From an uncultured Paracoccaceae bacterium (GTDB lineage: Bacteria; Pseudomonadota; Alphaproteobacteria; Rhodobacterales; Rhodobacteraceae): a stretch of DNA of 64,000 nucleotides. Below, in pieces: positions 8,619 to 17,300 of this stretch. The notes beneath the pieces are model-generated. The model did not search any database and had not been told where the DNA came from. It was given only the letters and a program-made list of their open reading frames with translations. The stretch covers positions 1 through 64,000 of the forward strand of contig CANNFR010000001.1 in assembly GCA_947503935.1 (NCBI GenBank). The letters run 5' to 3'. The position numbers were made by a program, and so were the translations under genes. Within the stretch, counting starts at the first letter, position 1. Every line of letters begins with the position of its first letter.

Positions 8619-9608
8619 TTACGGTCCGCCATCTGGGCGCGTTTTGCCCATTTCATCCTCCAGGTAGACCTCGATGATCTCCCGAAAGGACGTCTCGGCG
8701 CGAAAGCCCATTTCATGGGCGCGCGCCGTGTCGAAATCGCGGGGCCAGCCGGCCACGATCCCGGCGATGGCCGGATCGGGCACGCGGCGGATCAGGGCGA
8801 CGGCGCTGTCGCCCGCGACGTCCCGCAGCGCCGCGATCTGGTCGGCTACGGTGGCCGAGACGCCCGGCATGGTCATGTTCCGCCTGGTGCCGAGTGGCGC
8901 GGTCTCCATCGTTGCGGCATGTTCGATAAAGCCCACCGCCGTGCGCGCACTGGCAAACCAGTGGCGCACATCGTCCGCCACCGGCAGGATCGCCTCCTGC
9001 CCGTTCAACGGCTCGCGCAGGATGCCCGAGAAAAAGCTGGACGCCGCCTTGTTCGGCTTGCCGGGCCGGATGCAGATGGTGGGAAAGCGGATGCCGACAC
9101 CATCGAAAAAGCCGCGCCGGGTATAGTCATCCAGCAGCAACTCCCCCATCGCTTTCTGTGCGCCGTAGCTGGTCAGCGGGGTCAGGTGAAAGTCATCGCC
9201 GATGCGGGGCGGAAACGGGGCGCCGAACACCGCAAGCGATGAGGCATAGATCACCCTTGGGGCATAGTTTTCGGCCATTCGGATCGCTTCGAAAAGCGCG
9301 CGCGTGCCGTCCAGGTTGACGCGGTAGCCCTTGTCGAAATCGGCCTCAGCCTCGCCAGACACCACGGCGGCCAGATGCACGATGACGTCGGGCCGCTCGG
9401 CCAGGATGCGGTCGGCCGTGCCTGGGTCCGACAGATCAGCGGCAAAGGCCGTTCGGGGCCCATCGAAATCCGCGGCCACCTCTGGGGCGATGACATCGAC
9501 CAGCGTCAGCGCATCGACAGCCTGCCCTGCAATCGCGCCTGTCCGGGCGATGCGTTCGGCCAGCTTGCGGCCAATCATCCCCGCCGCACCTATGATCGCG
9601 ATATGCAT
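8619..9608 (-). CDS. denD: D-erythronate dehydrogenase-like extended SDR
   Basis: A 329-residue NAD-dependent epimerase/dehydratase-family protein. Its Rossmann motif is GAAGMIG at residues 7-13, with the SDR active site SYGAQKAMGE (Tyr-x3-Lys) and a preceding ASSLAVFG. Family members with this start (MHIAIIGAAGMIGRKLAE) and an SDR fold found beside otn genes oxidise D-erythronate to 2-oxo-erythronate. The gene follows the lactonase gene after 4 bp. Context supports DenD, but a related substrate such as apionate cannot be excluded because an ApnL-like gene lies immediately upstream. Confidence 0.8.
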   Translation of the reverse strand: MHIAIIGAAGMIGRKLAERIARTGAIAGQAVDALTLVDVIAPEVAADFDGPRTAFAADLSDPGTADRILAERPDVIVHLAAVVSGEAEADFDKGYRVNLDGTRALFEAIRMAENYAPRVIYASSLAVFGAPFPPRIGDDFHLTPLTSYGAQKAMGELLLDDYTRRGFFDGVGIRFPTICIRPGKPNKAASSFFSGILREPLNGQEAILPVADDVRHWFASARTAVGFIEHAATMETAPLGTRRNMTMPGVSATVADQIAALRDVAGDSAVALIRRVPDPAIAGIVAGWPRDFDTARAHEMGFRAETSFREIIEVYLEDEMGKTRPDGGP

Positions 9609-9612
9609 GGAG

Positions 9613-11550
9613 CTAGCCTTTCATAAAGATGCGTGTGACGGCAAAGCCGTCGAGTTTCAGCCGGCCGTCATAGGCCGAGAGATCATCGAAGTAATCAGGC
9701 ATATGGGCGGCGTCCGCAAAGCGTGCGGCATCCAGCGTCGCAACCTCTGCTGCGCCTGGCAATGTAATCTCCACCGGGTTTGGACCGGTATTCGCGGCCC
9801 AGATTTCCACGCCCCTACCGGTTTGTGCGGCCAGGGCCGCAACGGGTGCAGAGGCAGGCAAACCGGTGTCCAACATCTCCGCTCCGCGCAGCCGCGCGAT
9901 GCCGCGCAGCACATGGAAAATCGGGTACAATCCGCCATTACCCTGATACCACGGGTCCGGATCATCCCCCGGGGCGGACAGCACGCCGAATGCGCCGGTC
10001 GCGCCGCCAATCGCAATGGCCGTCGCGCCGCCAGCCGCAAAATCCGCGACGTAGCCCAACGCCCAGGCTGCACCCAGAAGGCCCCTCTGGCGCGGGTCGT
10101 TTCGGTTCATCGCCTGGCGGATGTTGCCCGGGTTGTTCTTGGCCGATGCACCGTAGGGATTGTCACGGATGCCGATGGCCGATGGCCCGACCGCCCAGGG
10201 CGTGCCTTTCGCGATCTTCGTGGCGGATGCGGCGATGGCTGCATGTGCCTCGCGCGTTTCCATGACCGAACGGTCATCACCGGCATGGACCATGGGCGAG
10301 GTTGTGAAACTGACCAGATCAAGCGTGCCGGATGGCGGACGCTTTCGGTTCAACTCGGTGAAATAGCTGAACATGCCACCGCCGATCCGGGCTTTTGGGA
10401 AGGCGCCCCGAGTCGCGGCATAGAGGGACGCGGCATCCGGCGTCTCGGGCCAGTCCGATCCGGGCAGGGTGCATTTCAGGTCGGGTGCGGGTGAGACCAG
10501 CACCGTAGCGAAAGGATCGCCAAGGTCCGCCGCGATACGCCCCAGATCCGCAACCTCGGCTTGAGCGGCGGCATCGTCGGTGCTTTCGATAACGGCCTCA
10601 AACCAGGGCTCGGTACCAATAGCGCGGGCCACGTCCAGCATCGCGCTGAGAGAGGCCTGGTCATGCCCGGCGCGTGGATCATGGTGCAGAACCATGTAGG
10701 CCGGCCCAAGCCTTTTCAGCGTGTCGGAGAATGTTGCGGCCGTCGCTCTATCCTCGGGCCGCAGACCAAGCCCAAGCGGCGGAACGCTGCCCCCCGCCGC
10801 GCCGGGTGACAGGTGCACAGGCCCGGCCTTATGGGGCTCCGCACCCTGCCCGGCGATGGTAACAGTAATGGTCTGATCGACCACCTCGCGGGGTTGAATG
10901 CGATAGGGCCACGGCAAGGCCAGTGGCCGCACATAGGTTTTGTACGACGCATCGGTCCAATTGCGCTGGTCCTCCATCTCGTAGGTGTCGCCCTCCATCA
11001 ACACCCTCACGGCCAGCCCTCCGGGCGTTCGGTGGGACAGTGCGCGCAGATCCATCATCGGCTGGACGGGGTCGATGATGCTTGGAAAGCGGCTCTGCAC
11101 CTCGCGGCCATCGGTATGCTCAATCGTCACCGGTTCGCCTGCGATGCCATCGATGGGGTGCAGAACAACAAAGCCCGTGCGGTTCGTCTCAAACCCGGTC
11201 GCAGTGGTGCCACGTCCGCGGAAGATCAGCGTTCCATCCTCGCGCCCTTCGATCTGAACATCATAGGCAAAGCTATCAGAGCCTTCGCCGGCCAAGCCGT
11301 GCAGGCTTACCGTGAACACGCCGCCCTCTTCGGCAATCGACAGATCCGAGATTTCCGGCGCGTAGGTTCCCCAATCGCGATCGCGGACGATGAACGACAC
11401 GGCGCGCAGAACCTCTTCACCGTTCCAGCGGATGTAGCGCAGGTTCCCCGCCTCCAACTGGGCACTCAGCTTTCCGGCTCGCAAGATGCGCGGCGCGGGG
11501 ACCTCTTCTTCGGTGCCATAAAGCGCGATCGCGCGAGAGGGGTTTGACAT
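9613..11550 (-). CDS. ApnL-like D-apionate lactonase family protein
   Basis: A 645-residue protein with an N-terminal beta-rich half (MSNPSRAIALYGTEEEVPAP, LRYIRWNGEEVLRAVSFIVR) and a C-terminal TIM-barrel-like half (PPLGLGLRPEDR, YMVLHHDPRAGHD, LVSFTTSPMVHAGDDRSVM). I recognise this as the D-apionate lactonase (ApnL) type known from D-apiose catabolism, from its start, length and sugar-acid context; that is family memory, not a search. No signal peptide is seen, so it acts in the cytoplasm. ATG at 11550 has AAGGAG seven bases upstream and is preferred to a longer reading. No apiose dehydrogenase, ApnO or RuBisCO-like gene is present, so the lactone handled here may be a threono-, erythrono- or apionolactone. 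Confidence 0.65.
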   Translation of the reverse strand: MSNPSRAIALYGTEEEVPAPRILRAGKLSAQLEAGNLRYIRWNGEEVLRAVSFIVRDRDWGTYAPEISDLSIAEEGGVFTVSLHGLAGEGSDSFAYDVQIEGREDGTLIFRGRGTTATGFETNRTGFVVLHPIDGIAGEPVTIEHTDGREVQSRFPSIIDPVQPMMDLRALSHRTPGGLAVRVLMEGDTYEMEDQRNWTDASYKTYVRPLALPWPYRIQPREVVDQTITVTIAGQGAEPHKAGPVHLSPGAAGGSVPPLGLGLRPEDRATAATFSDTLKRLGPAYMVLHHDPRAGHDQASLSAMLDVARAIGTEPWFEAVIESTDDAAAQAEVADLGRIAADLGDPFATVLVSPAPDLKCTLPGSDWPETPDAASLYAATRGAFPKARIGGGMFSYFTELNRKRPPSGTLDLVSFTTSPMVHAGDDRSVMETREAHAAIAASATKIAKGTPWAVGPSAIGIRDNPYGASAKNNPGNIRQAMNRNDPRQRGLLGAAWALGYVADFAAGGATAIAIGGATGAFGVLSAPGDDPDPWYQGNGGLYPIFHVLRGIARLRGAEMLDTGLPASAPVAALAAQTGRGVEIWAANTGPNPVEITLPGAAEVATLDAARFADAAHMPDYFDDLSAYDGRLKLDGFAVTRIFMKG

Positions 11551-11561
11551 GGGTTGCTCCT

Positions 11562-12539
11562 TCAATTGCGGGCCGAGCGCCAGTTGATCAGGCGTTCCGC
11601 CAACAGGGCGAGGATGATGATCGATCCGATCGCCGTGCCCTGCCAGAACGGCGAGACACCCATCAGGTTCAGGCCATTGCGGATCATCACCATGATCAGC
11701 ACCCCCAGAAGCGTGCCGATGATTGATCCGCGCCCGCCGTAAAGACTGGCCCCACCGATGACGACGGCGGCGATCGCATCAAGCTCAAGCTGATTTCCAG
11801 CCAGCGGATCTGCCGACATGATCTGGGCTAGCGAAAACGTCACGGCAACGGCGGCGAGCGCCCCCGACACCACATAGGGCATGATCGAATAGAACAGCGT
11901 CGAAAGACCTGCGGCGCGCGCGGCCTCCATGTTCGATCCAATGGCATAGATGGTGCGGCCGCCCTTGGTGTAGGTCAGATACCCCCAGGCCAGAAGGTAA
12001 AGGCCGATCAGGAACAGAACGTTCGCGGGGATGCCCAGAAACGTCGAATACACGATGCTGTCCAATTCTGGCGGCAGGCCCGAAATGCTGCGCTGACCCG
12101 AAAAGATGAACGACAGGCTGCGCCCGATCGCCATGACACCCAGCGTGACCACAAAAGGCGCCAGACCGAAGACCGCGATCAGCACACCCGAGAACAGCCC
12201 GATCCCCGCCCCGGCAAGCACGGCAAGCGGGATCGCCAGAGGGATCGGCATCACCTGCAAAGCCTGCGCCAGGATGATCCCGGTCAGGCCGAAGACGGCG
12301 CCGACCGACAAATCAATTCCGCCCGTCAGGATGACGAAGGTCATGCCGACCGCGACAATGCCGATGACAACCGATTGGTCGAGGATGTTGAAGATATTGC
12401 GCTCGGTCAGGAAGAACGGCGATGAGAGGGACAAGATCACCGCCAAAAGCAGGGCCAGCCCCAACATTCTGACTTCAAGGCTGCGCAGGGCCCTCATCAA
12501 GATGGTCTGGATCGGAGTGCTGGCGGCAGGCTTGGCCAT
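11562..12539 (-). CDS. Ribose-type sugar ABC transporter permease
   Basis: A 325-residue RbsC/AraH-family inner-membrane protein with eight to ten hydrophobic segments. It has the family hallmarks ILTGGIDLSVGAVFG, FVVTLGVMAIGRSL, AIGSNMEAARAAG and VIGGASLYGGRGS. It forms the channel with the preceding ATPase. The stop of the ATPase gene and this start are separated by one base, so the genes are translationally linked. The ligand is unknown; a furanose or lactone form of a sugar or sugar acid fits the neighbouring lactonase. Confidence 0.92.
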   Translation of the reverse strand: MAKPAASTPIQTILMRALRSLEVRMLGLALLLAVILSLSSPFFLTERNIFNILDQSVVIGIVAVGMTFVILTGGIDLSVGAVFGLTGIILAQALQVMPIPLAIPLAVLAGAGIGLFSGVLIAVFGLAPFVVTLGVMAIGRSLSFIFSGQRSISGLPPELDSIVYSTFLGIPANVLFLIGLYLLAWGYLTYTKGGRTIYAIGSNMEAARAAGLSTLFYSIMPYVVSGALAAVAVTFSLAQIMSADPLAGNQLELDAIAAVVIGGASLYGGRGSIIGTLLGVLIMVMIRNGLNLMGVSPFWQGTAIGSIIILALLAERLINWRSARN

Positions 12540-12540
12540 A

Positions 12541-14469
12541 TCAATTCTCCATCCGGGTCAAATTCTGGACCCTAGTGCGAATGTCCGCCGCCTCGGGGAG
12601 GTTTGCGTTCGCCACAAGGGTCAGGCCGATCCAGCCCAGGTCATGCCCGCGCCGGTCGGTCATCTGTGTCAGCAGGGTGCGGCGCCCGTCCGCCTCGGCG
12701 ACAAAGCGGTCGGCACGGGCGCGGATGGCCTGCGGGATACGGGTCTCGCCCGCTATCGCGACCTGCCCAGGCGTCAGGCCCGAAAGGCCTCCTCCCGTCT
12801 GGGCCAGGCAGATCGTTTCGTCCCCATCCAGCAGCGTCCAGAACGCATCGCCGCCATGGGCCTTTACCAGATCGGTCAGAAGGGCCTGATTGCGCCGGGT
12901 CGAACTGCGTGGCGCGGCCAGCAATGTCAGCTTTTCCTCGGTCAGCCGCGCGGCAGGCAGATCGGCGATGCTGACCCCATCCGAGATCACGACAATCCGC
13001 TCTGCCAGGCCCAAAAGCTCTTCGAAATCCGAAGAGATGACGATGACCGCCAGCCCAGCATCGGCCGCGTCTTGCAATATCCGGTAGATCGACGACCTGG
13101 TGCCGATATCGACGCCCTTGGTCGGTTCGTCCAGGATCAGAATATCGGGCTCTGTCAGCAGCCAGCGCGCGATGATGATCTTTTGCTGCATTCCGCCGGA
13201 GTAACTCAGCAGGCTGGCATCAAGGCGATCGGCCGGCAGGCCAAGATCGGCTATCAGATTGGCGACCTTTTCAGCCCGGCGGCCATAGCCCCGCAGAAAC
13301 CCGCGATGCTGACCCATCTGGGCAAGGAGCAGATTTTCGCGAACCGACAGGTCTGGTACGATGTTCTGCGCACGGCGATCTTCGGCTACAAATCCGATCC
13401 CGGCGCGTACCGCATCTGCCGGCTTGCGAATGCGTATGGGCGCTCCGCGAACAAGAATTTCGCCTGCTTGCCGGGGGCGTAATGACCAGATCGCCTCCAT
13501 CGCTTCGGACCGGCCCGCGCCCACAAGACCGCCGAGACCCAGTATCTCGCCCGCGCGGACTGAAAAGCTGATGTCGCGCACCCAGGGCGCTGCTTGCAGG
13601 TTGCGCACCTCGAAGACAGGCGCCCCGAAGTTTTCAGGCGCCCCTTTGCGCTTTGAGTAGATCGCGCCGATATCGCGGCCCACCATGTGCTGAATGATGT
13701 CATTCTGGGTCAGGCCAGAGGTCGCTACATCCTCGGCCACGACCCGTCCCTCGCGCAGGATCGTGACACGGTCGGTTATCGAAAAAACCTCCTCAAGGCG
13801 GTGCGACACGAAGGCAAGCGCGTGGTCACCGACCCGCAACCGATCCATGATATCGAACAGACGATCGACCTCGGTCGCCGAAAGCGATGCCGTCGGCTCG
13901 TCGAAGATCATCAGCCGCGCATCAAGGGCCAACGCCTTGGCGATTTCCACCAATTGGCGTTGCGCGGCCGACAATGTGCGCACCTCGGCCTCAAGTGGCA
14001 GGACATGTTCGTGCCCCAGTCCCGACAGCAGATCGTTGGCCCGCGCCCGCATGGCGCGGAAAGACAGACGCCCAGGTGTGGCCAGATCCGGCAAAAAGAT
14101 ATTTTCAAGGACAGTCAGATCGGGCGCCAGGGATGTTTCTTGCGCAACAAGGGCGATCCCCTGTCGCAAGGCATCGCGCACCGATGACAGGACCAACGGC
14201 GCACCATCAAAGCTGAGCTTACCTTCGGTCGGCTGGATATGCCCCGAGATGATGCGCGACAGCGTTGACTTGCCCGCACCATTGGCCCCCAAAAGGCCCA
14301 CGACCTCGCCCGGTCGCAGGGTCAGCGCGGCATCGACCAGCGCGCGTGTCTTGCCGAAATGCTTCGACACGCCACGGGCCGTCAGCAGCTGATCGGCGCG
14401 CACCGGCATGCGGGATGATGGGGATTGTGTCTGGATCATCTGTCTATTCAGCGGATCGCCGGGGCGCAT
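12541..14469 (-). CDS. Sugar ABC transporter double ATPase with extra C-terminal domain
   Basis: A 642-residue RbsA/MglA-type protein. The first ATPase domain has Walker A GANGAGKST (about residue 59), a LSAAQRQ signature and Walker B LMIFDEPT. The second has the degenerate Walker A GLVGAGRSE, signature YSGGMQQK and Walker B ILILDEPTKGVD. Relatives end at about 500 residues; this one continues for about 130 residues (from about 510: HGGDAFWTLLDGDETICLAQ and later IGLTLVANANLPEA) with no ATPase motif. The tail looks like a small alpha/beta sensor fold. The start at 14469 is the first ATG; MIQTQSP at 14439 is a possible alternative. Confidence 0.9.
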   Translation of the reverse strand: MRPGDPLNRQMIQTQSPSSRMPVRADQLLTARGVSKHFGKTRALVDAALTLRPGEVVGLLGANGAGKSTLSRIISGHIQPTEGKLSFDGAPLVLSSVRDALRQGIALVAQETSLAPDLTVLENIFLPDLATPGRLSFRAMRARANDLLSGLGHEHVLPLEAEVRTLSAAQRQLVEIAKALALDARLMIFDEPTASLSATEVDRLFDIMDRLRVGDHALAFVSHRLEEVFSITDRVTILREGRVVAEDVATSGLTQNDIIQHMVGRDIGAIYSKRKGAPENFGAPVFEVRNLQAAPWVRDISFSVRAGEILGLGGLVGAGRSEAMEAIWSLRPRQAGEILVRGAPIRIRKPADAVRAGIGFVAEDRRAQNIVPDLSVRENLLLAQMGQHRGFLRGYGRRAEKVANLIADLGLPADRLDASLLSYSGGMQQKIIIARWLLTEPDILILDEPTKGVDIGTRSSIYRILQDAADAGLAVIVISSDFEELLGLAERIVVISDGVSIADLPAARLTEEKLTLLAAPRSSTRRNQALLTDLVKAHGGDAFWTLLDGDETICLAQTGGGLSGLTPGQVAIAGETRIPQAIRARADRFVAEADGRRTLLTQMTDRRGHDLGWIGLTLVANANLPEAADIRTRVQNLTRMEN

Positions 14470-14498
14470 GTGTCGCCCCGGGGTAGATCGCGGCCGCT

Positions 14499-15482
14499 CT
14501 ATTCGATCTCGTTGGCAAAGACCGTTTCGGTGATCGTGGGCAGCATCTCGTCGATGTTGTCCGAGGTGACGATCAGGATGGGAACGGTGATTTCCTTGTC
14601 CGGTCTGCCGCCGCCCAGATGTTCCAGCATCGCCTCGGCCGAGCGGACGCCCATCAGATAGGGTTGCTGCATGCCCGAGACCACTAGGTCGCCCGATTGC
14701 AGAAGCGGCACGAATTCGGGAATGCCATCGAAGGCGGCGACCAGGACATCACCTTCCATCCGCGCCGCCCGAATGGCCCGCAAAGCACCCAAGGTCGGCC
14801 CATCCGTCTGGACGAACATCCCCCCCATACCGGGATTCGCGGTGATCATGTCTTGCGTGAACTTGAACGTCTCATCCGCGGTATAGGCCTGCATCTGCTG
14901 CAATCCCGCATCGCCGGTGATGCCGCCTTCGGTCAGCGCGTCCTTAAAGCCCTGGGTCCGTGCCTGACCGTTCAGCCGCGCCTGACTGATCCCGATGATC
15001 CCCACCGTGGCCTCGGCCTTGCCCGCGTCCTGCATTGCCGCGGCGAGGGCCTGACCGACGCCATTGGCACCTTCGTAATTGTTTGAGCCGATGACAGAGA
15101 CGAATTCGCCAGAATCCGTCCCGATATCGGCGATGACAACCGGGATACCGGCGTCCTGGGCCAGTTGCAGAACCGCAGGCGCGGTGGAGCTGTCGGTCGG
15201 TGACAAGATGATGCCCGAGACGCCGCGGGCAATCGCATCCTGCGCGTTTTGAAGCTGCGTCTGCGGATCATTCGTCGAATCCAGTGCGGAAAAGCCGTAA
15301 CCGTTCTCTTCGGCAACCGACTTCACGCCTTCCGAGACGTAGCGCCAAAAGGCAAGATCAAGACCCGGGGTCATATAGACAAGTTCGCCATTCTCCTGCG
15401 CCTGTGCGGCGGGGGCAAAGGCAAGGGTCGCTGCCGTCAACACAGCGGTCAGCGCCCCTCCAAGGGTTCTGCGGTTCATCAT
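14499..15482 (-). CDS. Sugar ABC transporter periplasmic binding protein
   Basis: A 327-residue RbsB-like protein (periplasmic binding protein, PBP1/Peripla_BP_4 fold). The signal peptide MMNRRTLGGALTAVLTAATL ends at an AQA site. The mature part has YVSEGVKSVAEENGY, GVSGIILSPTDSS, IPVVIADIGT and VLVAAFDGIPEF. It captures the ligand for the ABC permease. It is the second gene of the operon, 16 bp after the GntR gene. The ligand cannot be told from sequence; the ApnL-like lactonase in the operon makes a branched or four-carbon sugar lactone a candidate. Confidence 0.92.
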   Translation of the reverse strand: MMNRRTLGGALTAVLTAATLAFAPAAQAQENGELVYMTPGLDLAFWRYVSEGVKSVAEENGYGFSALDSTNDPQTQLQNAQDAIARGVSGIILSPTDSSTAPAVLQLAQDAGIPVVIADIGTDSGEFVSVIGSNNYEGANGVGQALAAAMQDAGKAEATVGIIGISQARLNGQARTQGFKDALTEGGITGDAGLQQMQAYTADETFKFTQDMITANPGMGGMFVQTDGPTLGALRAIRAARMEGDVLVAAFDGIPEFVPLLQSGDLVVSGMQQPYLMGVRSAEAMLEHLGGGRPDKEITVPILIVTSDNIDEMLPTITETVFANEIE

Positions 15483-15498
15483 TTTGGTATCCTCCCAT

Positions 15499-16257
15499 TC
15501 AAAAGCCGTTTTCGGCCGTTGGAGACGCCCCGGCGACCAGCTGCCGGGTTGTCTCGTAAATTCGGCGCTCGTGAACGCCGAAAGCTGTCGCCAACGCGGC
15601 CCCGTCGCGCGCTTTTAGAGCGGCGAGGATGGCGCAGTGGTCATCAATGCTTCGCCTGATCGCGCCCGGCTGGGCGATAACCTTGCGTCGGTGGCTCAGC
15701 AGATAGGAATAAAGCGTCGTCGCTATATCCGAGAGAACGGCATTGCCGCTGGCGCGGTAGATCACCGTATGAAACTCGCGATCCGCGATGAGATAGCGCA
15801 CCGGGTCTTCGGAGGCCGCGTCCTGCACATCGATCAGGTCCGACAGGCGGGCGATCGCGGCGGCGTCGATGCGCCGGGCGGCAAGCGCCGATACGCGGGC
15901 CTCGATGGTCAACCGCGCATCGTGAACATCATCGAGACCATAATCGACGACACGCGTCTGCGACAAAGCCGACAGGCCCAATGCACCTACATCGACCGAC
16001 GCAACCGTTGTGCGGGCGCCCTGTATCACCGAAAGAATGCCCTTTGTCGACAAGATCAGAAGCGCGCCACGGATCGTCTCGCGGCTCACCCCCATCGCCG
16101 AGGCCAAATCGCGTTCTCCGGGAAGCGGATCACCGACAGACAGAACGCCCGAGGCGATCAAAGTGGCAAACCGTTCGGCAATGATCGCTTTCATGGATTG
16201 GCGAGACACGTGCTGAAACTGGGCGTGGTCGTTCTCCAGAAGCGCGCTCACCCCCAT
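15499..16257 (-). CDS. GntR-family regulator with FCD domain, operon-proximal
   Basis: A 252-residue regulator. The N-terminal winged helix-turn-helix covers residues 20-90 (VLSVGDPLPGERDLASAMGV, then SRETIRGALLILSTKGIL); the C-terminal FCD ligand domain covers 100-240 with the metal/ligand His residues of REFHTVIYRASGN and RSIDDHCAILAAL. FCD regulators usually sense organic acids, which fits sugar acids here. It is the first gene of the minus-strand operon and is likely autoregulated through the palindrome at 16302-16332. The protein is closely similar to the divergent regulator at 16458-17201 over its whole length. Confidence 0.88.
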   Translation of the reverse strand: MGVSALLENDHAQFQHVSRQSMKAIIAERFATLIASGVLSVGDPLPGERDLASAMGVSRETIRGALLILSTKGILSVIQGARTTVASVDVGALGLSALSQTRVVDYGLDDVHDARLTIEARVSALAARRIDAAAIARLSDLIDVQDAASEDPVRYLIADREFHTVIYRASGNAVLSDIATTLYSYLLSHRRKVIAQPGAIRRSIDDHCAILAALKARDGAALATAFGVHERRIYETTRQLVAGASPTAENGF

Positions 16258-16301
16258 CTTGTCTTCCCCCAGCCTCAGATATCTCGCACGGCAACAATCA
16301 C

Positions 16302-16332
16302 ATTGGTTTACTGGTATGGACAGTGTACCAAT
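16302..16332. promoter_or_regulatory. Nested palindrome, candidate GntR operator
   Basis: Between the two divergent GntR genes, ATTGGT (16302) pairs with ACCAAT (16327), and inside it TGGTA (16312) pairs with TACCA (16326). FCD-type GntR proteins usually bind short palindromes with TGGT/ACCA-like ends, so this is a good candidate operator serving both transcription units. It is 44 bp upstream of the minus-strand regulator's start. Confidence 0.6.
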
Positions 16333-16457
16333 AATGATTGTCTGTCAACGGCGGTTTGGGTTGCGCGGTGATCGTGCGCGTTGTTACATCTGCCCGGGCG
16401 ACCTGTCGGAGAGGCCGTTCAACAGAAATTGCGATGCGGCAGGGGGACGACAAAGCC

Positions 16458-17201
16458 ATGATTCGGACCAAGCGGCTTCAGCTGGAAGACACAAAAGCCC
16501 TCATGGGGGACGTCTCGCGCAGATCGGTGCGCGACGTCATCGCCGAGAAGCTGGCAGCGCTGGTGTCTTCAGGTGTTTTGGCGGTTGGCGACGAACTGCC
16601 CAGCGAACGGGAATTGGCGACGTCGCTTTCGGTAAGCCGGGAAACCGTGCGCGGGGCCATTGCTATACTTGCATCCCACGGCGTTCTGCGCGTGGCCCAT
16701 GGCGCGCGCACCACCGTTGCTGCGGCGGATATCCGGTCTCTGACGCTCGGTCCTCAAGGCGTGGGCTTTGACGGCCCATACGATCTTGAAGATGTCCATG
16801 AAGCACGCATTCTGGTCGAGCGGCGTATCGCAGTGAACGCGGCCGAACGGATCGACAAAGACGGTTTGGCGACACTTGGCGCCTCGATCGCCGCGCAAGA
16901 GGATTGCGGCAGCGATCCTGTCCGCTTTTTGCTCTGCGACCGTGAATTTCACGCAGCCCTCTACCAGGCCGCCGGAAACGATGTGCTGTTCGATGTGGCG
17001 ATGTCGCTTTACAATCACCTGCTGGACCACCGGCGACGCATCATCGCCCAGCCCGGCTCGATCGCCGAAAGTCTGTCCGATCACCGCGCCATCCTCGCCG
17101 CGCTAACGGCACGCGATACTGCGGCAGCCGAGCGGGCCGTCGTCGATCATGCGACCCGTATCTACACGACCACGCGCGCTTTCCTGAAAAACCGGGCATA
17201 A
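16458..17201 (+). CDS. Second GntR/FCD regulator, divergent paralogue
   Basis: A 247-residue regulator with the same two-domain build: winged helix (VLAVGDELPSERELATSLSV, SRETVRGAIAILASHGVL) and FCD domain (DREFHAALYQAAGND, SLSDHRAILAALTARD). The start at 16458 (MIRTKRLQLED) is chosen because it leaves the same N-terminal length before the VSRRS segment as in the paralogue and has a GGGGGA site upstream; the open frame extends to 16338. It is followed by a hairpin terminator and transcribed alone. Whether it binds the same operator with a different effector is unknown. Confidence 0.85.
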   Translation: MIRTKRLQLEDTKALMGDVSRRSVRDVIAEKLAALVSSGVLAVGDELPSERELATSLSVSRETVRGAIAILASHGVLRVAHGARTTVAAADIRSLTLGPQGVGFDGPYDLEDVHEARILVERRIAVNAAERIDKDGLATLGASIAAQEDCGSDPVRFLLCDREFHAALYQAAGNDVLFDVAMSLYNHLLDHRRRIIAQPGSIAESLSDHRAILAALTARDTAAAERAVVDHATRIYTTTRAFLKNRA

Positions 17202-17220
17202 GCCAGGCTTGACCCGGAAA

Positions 17221-17240
17221 GGGGTGCCCGAAAGCACCCC
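17221..17240 (+). terminator. Hairpin after the second GntR gene
   Basis: GGGGTGC at 17221 and GCACCCC at 17234 pair perfectly across a 6-base CCGAAA loop, 20 bp after the gene's stop. The following sequence has only a weak T stretch (CGTTTC), so termination may be partial. Confidence 0.65.
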
Positions 17241-17300
17241 CCATACGTTTCAAAGTAGTGTCAAAACGCCTTGTTCATGTGCGTATTTTGAGATCGGTGG

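Noticed and set aside
2181-11550. A complete D-apiose pathway
   Set aside because: Only an ApnL-like lactonase is present; the dehydrogenase, oxidoisomerase and RuBisCO-like or OiaC-type enzymes are not seen, while the tetronate set is complete.
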